A stretch of DNA of 30,062 nt from assembly GCA_963839175.1 (NCBI GenBank), contig CAWIUB010000042.1:1-30062 (forward strand), written 5' to 3'. This document shows, in pieces, positions 24,643-30,062 of the stretch (the first letter of the stretch is position 1; each line of letters opens with the position of its first letter). Below the pieces are notes generated by a model. It was not told the DNA's origin. It worked only from the letters and a program-made list of their open reading frames with translations, and did no database searches. The translations under genes and the position numbers were made by a program. This DNA is from CAWIUB01 sp963839175. Its GTDB lineage: Bacteria; Actinomycetota; Actinomycetes; Mycobacteriales; Jatrophihabitantaceae.

Positions 24643-27600
24643 CCGGGCCACGGCGATCCAAGGGCCGGCTCACGACGGAAACCGCGCCACACATCCGCAT
24701 CGCCAAGCGGCTGTCGCGATTCGGGTTCGCCGACGCGGCCGCGGCTGGCGATCTGCTCTCCGGTGACACGCTGCGCTGGTGGGACGCGGCGGCCAACGGT
24801 CCGGCCGATGACGCCGCCGCGGCCGTCGTAGCCGCGCTGGGCCGGGCGCCGGACCCGGACCGGGCAGTGCGCGCACTCGAGCAGCTAGTAGCGCGGGCGG
24901 GACCTGCGCAGGGCGCCACGCTGCGCGCGGAACTCGAATCCAGCAGCCCGCTGCGTGCGCGGCTGATCCCGCTGCTCGGCACGTCGATCCCGCTGGGCGA
25001 CCACCTCGCCGAGCATCCGGACGACTGGCGCGTGCTGCTCGGCGACCGTGACACCGAGGGCGTGCCAGTCAGGCTGCTGCAGGCGGTCGGCGCCGACCCG
25101 GCGGCCCCGGTTGTCGGGACGGCAGGCGCGCCCGCCAAGATCGCCGCCGACGATGCGATCCCAGCGCTACGCCGGGCCTATCGTCGCGAGCTGGCGTCGA
25201 TCGCCGCGCGCGACCTGGCCGGCGACCTGGACATCCGTGCGGTGACCGAGAGTCTTGCGGACCTCGCCGGGCACACCCTGCAGGCCGCGGTCGCCGTCGC
25301 GGCGGCCTCGCTGCCGGGCGAGGCCGCACCCTGCCGGCTCGCGATCGTTGCGCTGGGCAAGGCCGGTGGTCGGGAGCTGAACTACGTCTCGGACGTCGAC
25401 GTCGTGTTCGTCGCCGGGGCCGACGATCCCGTCGGGGACGAGGCCGCGGCACTCGCGACGGCGACCCGACTCTCCGCCGAGACGATGCGGATCTGCGGCA
25501 TGGTGGCGTGGGAGGTCGACGCGGCGCTGCGCCCGGAGGGCAAGGCTGGGCCTCTCGTCCGCACCCTCGCCAGCCACGAGGCCTACTACCGCCGATGGGC
25601 CAGCACCTGGGAGTTCCAGGCGCTGCTCAAGGCTCGCGCGGTCGCAGGAGATCTCGACCTTGGCGCTCGATATATCGCGGCCGTGTCTCCGCTGGTGTGG
25701 ACGGCCGCCGAACGTCCCGGCTTCGTGGCCGACGTACAGGCCATGCGCCGGCGGGTCGTCGCACACGTCCGTTCCGACCTAGCGGCCCGCGAGATCAAGC
25801 TCGGCGCGGGCGGGCTGCGCGACGTCGAGTTCGCCGTCCAGCTGCTGCAGCTCGTACACGGACGCGGCGACGAGACGCTGCGGGTTGCCGCCACCCTGCC
25901 GGCGCTGGACGCATTGCGCGACGGCGGGTACGTGGGGCGTGACGATGCGCTGAGCCTGGGCGACGCCTACCGCTTTCTGCGCGCAGCCGAGCATCGCGTT
26001 CAGTTGAGGCGATTGCGGCGCACGCACTTGGTCCCCGACGATCCGGCTGAGATGTTGGTGCTGGCCCGGGCGATGGGCTACCGTCCCGACGCCCGCGGTG
26101 ACGCGCGGGACGTCTGGAACGCCGAGTGGGGGCTGCATGCCCGCGAGGTGCGCCGGCTGCACGAGAAGCTGTTCTACCGGCCGCTGCTCGACGCGGTGGC
26201 ACACGTTCCGTCCGAGCACCTGCGGCTGACCACAGCCGAGGCGGGGCGCCGGCTGGCGGCACTCGGCTTCGCCGATCCGCGCGGGGCGCTGCACCACATC
26301 GGGGCCCTGACACGCGGTCTGTCTCGGCGCGCCGCGATCCAGCGTGCACTGCTTCCCGTCATGCTCAGCTACTTCTCTGAGGCTCCGGAGCCGGATGCCG
26401 GGCTGCGGGCGTACCGGCGGGTCTCCGACGCGCTGGGGGCGACGCCGTGGTACTTGCGGCTGTTGCGCGACGAGGGGGCCGTGGCGGCGCGACTGGCCTC
26501 CGTACTGGGCACCAGCCGCTACGTTTCCGAGATGCTGGTCCGCGCACCTGAGGCGCTCGCCCTGCTCGCCGACGACGATGCGTTGGTACCGCGACCCGCC
26601 GACGAGCTGCACACGGCAATGGTCGAGGCCGCCCTGCGCCAGCCGGACGACACCACGGCCGTCGCGGTCGTGCGTGGGCTGCGCCGTCGGGAGCTGCTGC
26701 GAATCGCCTTCGCTGACCTGCTCGGCCGGCTCGACGTTACCGAGGCGGGCGAGGCGATCAGTGCCACGACCGAGGCGACGCTCGATGCCACGCTGCAGGT
26801 GACCCGCCGGTCGGTCGCGGCGGAACTTGGGCGCACCGAGCTGCCGATCGAGTTCGCCGTCATCGCTATGGGCCGGCTGGGCGGCTGCGAGGTCGGCTAC
26901 GGCTCGGACGCGGACGTCGTGTTCGTTTTCGAGCCTCGCGACCCTCGGTTACCCGAAGAAACCGGTGCTCGGATTGCCCACGACATCGCCGAGCGGACTC
27001 GCAGGCTGCTCAGTGCCCCATCCGGCGACCCGCCGCTCGGCGTCGACGCGAATCTGCGCCCGGAGGGGCGCAACGGTCCCCTCGTGCGTTCGCTGCGGTC
27101 CTACGAGCGTTACTACGCACGCTGGTCTTCGGCGTGGGAAGCACAGGCACTGCTGCGGGCACGATTTTGTGTGGGCGACGCGGGGCTCGGGCGAGCGCTA
27201 CGTCCGGCTGATCGATCCGGTGCGCTACCCGCCGAACGGCATCGCCGCCGAGGATCTGGTGGAGATCCGCCGGCTGAAGGGACGCGTCGACAGCGAGCGG
27301 CTGCCACGCGGCGCGGACTCATCCACCCACCTCAAACTCGGCCGCGGCGGGCTGGCTGACGTCGAGTGGACGGTCCAGCTGCTGCAACTCGGTCACGGGC
27401 ATGCCGTCGAGGGCCTGCGCACGCCGCGGACGCTGAACGCGCTGCGCGGCGCCGCTGCGGCGGGGCTGCTCAGCGAGGACGACGCGGGCGCACTCGAGGC
27501 GGCGTGGCGGCTCGCCACCGAGGCACGCAACGCGATCATGCTGGTGCGTGACAAGGCCGAGGACCAGCTGCCGTCGACCGGCACCGCCCTGATTGGGGTG

Positions 27601-27720
27601 GGCCGGACGATGGGGTACCCGGCCGGATTCGACCCCGGTCTGCTCGTCGACGACTACCGGCGCACGGCGCGGCGTGCCCGACACGTGGTTGAGAGAGTCT
27701 TCTACGAGCCGACCGGCTGA
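24639..27720 (+). pseudogene. glnE: Glutamine synthetase adenylyltransferase/deadenylase, interrupted by a +1 frameshift
   Basis: Bifunctional GlnE adenylylates and deadenylylates GSI-beta glutamine synthetase according to nitrogen status. The concept length is about 1026 aa, near the family norm. The N-terminal deadenylase centre is around residues 232-255 (GKAGGRELNYVSDVDVVFV); the C-terminal adenylyltransferase centre is around 740-765 (AMGRLGG, GYGSDADVVFVFE). The frame changes by one extra G within 27182-27191. Before it the frame reads LLRARFCVGD; after it a second frame continues ERYVRLIDPVRYP to HVVERVFYEPTG and stops at 27720. Without correction the product ends at 27359 and loses the last 175 native residues. 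Loss of glnE function would be surprising, so an assembly error is likely. The target GSI-beta (glnA1) is not in the window. The start overlaps the amidotransferase stop (ATGA). Confidence 0.9.
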
Positions 27721-28568
27721 GCGATCCGTTCGATCCTCTCGTCGGGCGTGTGGCGGTCGACGACCTGCCGGAAGGCGCCATGCCCGGACAGCAGCCATTG
27801 CATGCCGAATCCGACCAGGACGATCAGCAACCCGCCGACCGCGTCGAGGACGAAGTGGTTGGCCGTGCCGACGATGACCAGCAGCGTGCCCATCGGGTAG
27901 AGCGCGCCGAGCACCCGAACCCAGGTGCGGCGGGCACACATCACGATCGCGATGCCGGCCCACAGCGCCCAGCCGATGTGCAGGCTCGGCATCGCGGCGA
28001 ACTGGTTGGAGTGCTCGGCGATCTTCGGGTCGGCCAGCGAGCCCCAGGTGTGGAACTTGACGAGAGTGTCTATGTATCCGTACTGCGGCAGCAGCCGGGG
28101 TGGGGCGAGCGGGTACAGGTAGAAGCCGGCGAGCGCGGTGATTGTCAGCCAGAACAGTACGGTGCGGGCGCCGCGGTACACCCGCTGGCGCCGGACGAAC
28201 AGCCAGATCAGCACGCCGCCCGTGACGACGAAGTGCAGCGTGGCGTAGTAGTAGTCCATCACCTGTGCGAGGGCTTCGTGCGCCGCCACGAACTTGTTGA
28301 CCGACAGCTCGAAGTCCAGATGCAGGACTTCCTGCAGGTGCTGGACGCTGACGCCGTGCCGCAGCGCGATCGAGGCTTGTTCAGGGATCGAGTTGCGGCC
28401 GAGATCGTAGAGCCAGTAGCTCAGCGCGATGATGGCGAGCTCCTGCCACCACAGCGGACGACGATAGCGCAGCAGCCGATGAGGGAGTAGGCCGCCGAAA
28501 CGCCGCTGCGCAGGCACCACAGCGGTGCGCGGAGCGGCGTGCAGTTCCGTGTCGACGATGGCAGGCAT
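27702..28568 (-). CDS. PAP2 superfamily membrane phosphatase, AUR1/inositol-phosphorylceramide-synthase-like
   Basis: A 288-aa membrane protein with about six membrane helices of the PAP2_3 (AUR1-like) branch of phosphatidic acid phosphatases, probably acting on a lipid phosphate or transferring a phospho-head group at the membrane. Motifs in order: LYPLAPPRLLPQYG (C1-like), QFAAMPSLHIGWALW (C2, with the PSLH His) and TANHFVLDAVGG (C3, catalytic His and Asp). The ATG at 28568 is chosen because the frame further upstream is low-complexity and overlaps a remnant of another gene; no strong ribosome binding site is seen. Its 3' end overlaps glnE by 19 bp in convergent orientation. The substrate is unknown. 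Confidence 0.88.
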   Translation of the reverse strand: MPAIVDTELHAAPRTAVVPAQRRFGGLLPHRLLRYRRPLWWQELAIIALSYWLYDLGRNSIPEQASIALRHGVSVQHLQEVLHLDFELSVNKFVAAHEALAQVMDYYYATLHFVVTGGVLIWLFVRRQRVYRGARTVLFWLTITALAGFYLYPLAPPRLLPQYGYIDTLVKFHTWGSLADPKIAEHSNQFAAMPSLHIGWALWAGIAIVMCARRTWVRVLGALYPMGTLLVIVGTANHFVLDAVGGLLIVLVGFGMQWLLSGHGAFRQVVDRHTPDERIERIAQPVGS

Positions 28569-28623
28569 CACACTGATTGTCTCACTCGGGTGCGACAACG
28601 TTTCTGGCTGCGCGGGCCTATTC

Positions 28624-29000
28624 TCAGCTGCCCTTGCCTGCCTTCGACGTGGCCGGACGGACCGTAACCAGACGATCACCCGCTCGCACTGTGAGCGGAT
28701 GCCCGTCTCCGAAGCGCAACAGCGCCCCGTCGCGCAGGATTCCCATCACCACCTCGGCGTCCTGGGGGACTTGCCGTCCGTCGTCGGTGGCGTCGGCCTC
28801 TCGCTCGATCAATTCCAGCCCGGTTCCGGCCGTGAGCAGGTCTGTGACGATCTCGCACTCCGCGTCACCAGCGCCGCGTTCGCCCCGGCCGACCTCAGCA
28901 GGGGCGCGTTCTCGGCGTGTCGAACCGCGGCACCGCCGTGGCTTGGGTGTTCAGCTGGCGGACGGTGAGGGTTGCCAAGACCGCGGTGTCTTCGGCCCTG
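28624..29000 (-). pseudogene. Decayed C-terminal part of a TrkA/potassium-channel NAD-binding protein
   Basis: Three frames on the minus strand line up with the end of a TrkA-N/RCK potassium channel protein. Near 29000 the first reads DTAVLATLTVRQLNTQATAV. The next frame reads AVRHAENAPLLRSAGANAALVT. The third, from about 28850, reads IVTDLLTAGTGLELIERE and then VVMGILRDGALLRFGDGHPL and VRAGDRLVTV before the stop at 28624. At least two frameshifts separate them, and about 15 residues appear deleted before the third piece. The channel pore and the first half of the Rossmann domain are missing. It cannot make a functional protein. It fills most of the gap between PAP2 and the PIN/RHH pair. Confidence 0.7.
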
Positions 29001-29217
29001 ATAGTGGCGCGGGAACAGCAGATACGTCGGCGTCCTGTCGTCGGCGAGTCGATGGTAACGCCGGTCCGACGGTCGTGACGGTCGCTGGTCGGCCATGCAG
29101 CGATCATGGCCTATCCGGCCCGGTTTGCCGCGGAAGACGGGTGACGATCCCGCCGGCGGGTGCAGCGGCGGCGCGGCGGGTGCCGGACCTCAGCCGGGAA
29201 GCGGGATTAGCGGTGGA
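29001..29217. other. Non-coding remainder upstream of the TrkA remnant
   Basis: I found no gene, RNA or clear repeat. It separates the TrkA-like remnant from the 3' end of the PIN toxin gene and may include further unrecognisable remains of the same decayed gene. Confidence 0.4.
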
Positions 29218-29628
29218 TTAGCTGGGGTCCAGCAGCGCAAGGAAGGCCGCTGGGGTGTAGACCGGGATCTGCTCGGCCAGGCCGTGCAGATCGGTGTCGC
29301 CGGACACGATCACGGCCAAGGAGGCCTCGGCCAGGCCGATCAGGTAGTCATCGTCGGGGTCCGGCGAGCGGACGGACGGAACGCCCTCGGGGTCGTTGAC
29401 GAGTTCGGCCTGCAGGCGCAGCACGTCGAGCAGTTCGCGGGCCTCGTCCGGGCTCACCCGGCTGGCGATCTTCGGGTAGCCCAGAGCTCGCTCGAGCTCA
29501 CCGAGCAGCGCCGGCGACACCACCAGCTCATAGCCGCCGTCCAGCCAGGCCCGCAGCAGCGTAGCCGGCCTGCCACCGCGAGACAGGATTGCCGAGACGA
29601 TGACGTTCGGGTCGAGGACCGCCCGCAT
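29218..29628 (-). CDS. PIN-domain toxin, COG1569 type
   Basis: A 136-aa PIN-fold endoribonuclease of the COG1569 type. The acidic residues are visible: Asp6 (VLDPNVIVSAIL), Glu in LLGELERAL, the Asp cluster DPDDDYLIGLA and the last Asp pair in VSGDTDLHGL. The Asn following the DP of the first motif is typical of this subgroup. The ATG at 29628 is preceded by a short GGGG and lies 15 nt after the antitoxin stop. The partner is the ribbon-helix-helix protein encoded just upstream. The cellular target is unknown. Confidence 0.88.
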   Translation of the reverse strand: MRAVLDPNVIVSAILSRGGRPATLLRAWLDGGYELVVSPALLGELERALGYPKIASRVSPDEARELLDVLRLQAELVNDPEGVPSVRSPDPDDDYLIGLAEASLAVIVSGDTDLHGLAEQIPVYTPAAFLALLDPS

Positions 29629-29643
29629 CCCCGTCGCCGGGTC

Positions 29644-29874
29644 TCAACGCTTGGCAGATCGCGTCGCGTGCTGGGCCTCGAGGGCCAACGCCATCGCCTC
29701 GTCCTCGCTGAGGTCGTTCTTCGCCCACAGCCGCTCCATCAGGTCCAGGCCCAGATCCCGCCGCAGCGCCTCCTCGATCACTTCGCTGTCACCCTTGCCG
29801 GCGCGCGCAGCACGGACCCGCACCGCGGTCAGCACCCGCTCGTCGATCGTCACGGTCGTCCGCATCTTAGGCAT
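29644..29874 (-). CDS. Ribbon-helix-helix antitoxin
   Basis: A 76-aa CopG/Arc-type protein. The N-terminal strand MRTTVTIDERVLTAVRVRAA and the second helix DSEVIEEALRRDLGLD form the DNA-binding ribbon-helix-helix, and the C-terminal half (LSEDEAMALALEAQHATRSAKR) is the likely toxin-wrapping segment. The ATG at 29874 lies 6 nt after a TACGAT -10 on the minus strand (29886-29881), giving a leaderless transcript. It precedes the PIN toxin by 15 nt in one operon and should repress the operon with the toxin. Confidence 0.85.
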   Translation of the reverse strand: MPKMRTTVTIDERVLTAVRVRAARAGKGDSEVIEEALRRDLGLDLMERLWAKNDLSEDEAMALALEAQHATRSAKR

Positions 29875-29899
29875 TAACGCATCGTAGCATCATCGTGCG
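29875..29899 (-). promoter_or_regulatory. Toxin-antitoxin promoter with direct repeats
   Basis: On the minus strand ACGATG occurs twice with starts 11 bp apart, about one helical turn. The second copy overlaps the -10 TACGAT, which is 6 nt before the antitoxin ATG. This is a suitable operator arrangement for a ribbon-helix-helix repressor (inference). A TTGACG lies too close (11 nt) to be a normal -35. Confidence 0.4.
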
Positions 29900-30021
29900 T
29901 CAATGCCGTAGCGCGATCGCTCGACGCGGTGTCGCTCGGCTCAAGAGGCTGGCGCGTTGCAAAGTCGCTCAGAGCAAGGCCTGACCCCTTCGCGCTCGCA
30001 CGAGGAATCCCGACGTCAAGA

Positions 30022-30050
30022 CTGGAGGCCGCGGAATCCGGGGCCTCCAG
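30022..30050. terminator. 9-bp GC-rich hairpin, possible terminator of an off-window gene
   Basis: CTGGAGGCC (30022-30030) pairs perfectly with GGCCTCCAG (30042-30050) across an 11-nt loop. No T-run follows on either strand, so it could be a factor-dependent or I-shaped terminator, or a regulator site. The window ends 12 bases later. Confidence 0.35.
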
Positions 30051-30062
30051 CACGGTCAGCAC

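Noticed and set aside
29874..30062. Frame entering from the right edge and ending TAATG at the antitoxin start
   Set aside because: The stop/start overlap looks like coupling, but the antitoxin has its own -10 box 6 nt upstream, the frame contains a 9-bp hairpin, and the residues show no known domain. It could still be the end of an off-window gene.

Overview
The window is chromosomal DNA of a high-GC actinobacterium (Actinomycetota). The evidence is very high third-position GC, many GTG starts, a homodimeric AceE, an AhpE-type peroxiredoxin, GlnA2/GlnE, and a bifunctional RNase HI-phosphatase next to a CT398-type zinc-ribbon protein and a Nif3 protein. Several neighbourhoods match, from memory, the Mycobacterium tuberculosis block running from glnE/glnA2 through panB, Rv2228c-Rv2230c and ahpE to aceE, although rearranged and with other genes interspersed. 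I cannot assign genus. Frankiales/Jatrophihabitantales/Mycobacteriales-like lineages are all possible.

Layout. 1-2025 is an accessory pocket: a 15-bp inverted repeat, a DNA-damage-type promoter (LexA box plus PafBC-like motif) in front of a 17-codon reading frame, an aldo/keto reductase, and a broken ISNCY-like transposase. 2026-6735 holds aceE (-), divergent from DUF3052-ahpE (+), then SURF1 (-) and tRNA-Val. 6954-8988 holds a DUF4239 membrane protein (-) and a VapBC toxin-antitoxin pair (+). 8999-13779 is a close-packed + strand run: Nif3, zinc ribbon, RNase HI/phosphatase, ArsB-like transporter, universal stress protein. 13846-14254 is the RNase P RNA, followed by a 64-aa protein, a lysine-rich histone-tail-like protein and an RNB ribonuclease. 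16348-18880 has panB (-) divergent from an XRE-MurA-like fusion (+) that carries a frameshift. A five-copy 20-bp-period repeat then separates it from nadE (-). 20928-27720 holds an L,D-transpeptidase lipoprotein, glnA2, a class I glutamine amidotransferase and glnE (+, frameshifted). The end has a PAP2-family gene (-), a decayed TrkA/K+-channel remnant and a PIN/RHH toxin-antitoxin pair (-).

How the genes relate. glnA2-GATase-glnE form a glutamine/nitrogen cluster, and the GATase overlaps glnE by 4 bp. nadE also uses glutamine as amide donor. The peptidoglycan theme appears in the MurA-like enzyme and the L,D-transpeptidase. RNA metabolism appears in rnpB, RNase HI and the RNB enzyme.

Main points for a second look: the damage-inducible promoter with almost no gene behind it; the XRE-MurA gene, with a perfect palindromic operator and a canonical G GGG GGC slippery heptamer exactly where the frame is lost; the 20-bp repeat array between convergent genes; and recurrent -10 elements 5-8 nt upstream of start codons, suggesting leaderless transcripts. 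Three frame losses (transposase, MurA-like, glnE) all fall at G runs, so single-base assembly errors must be excluded before any of them is read as biology.
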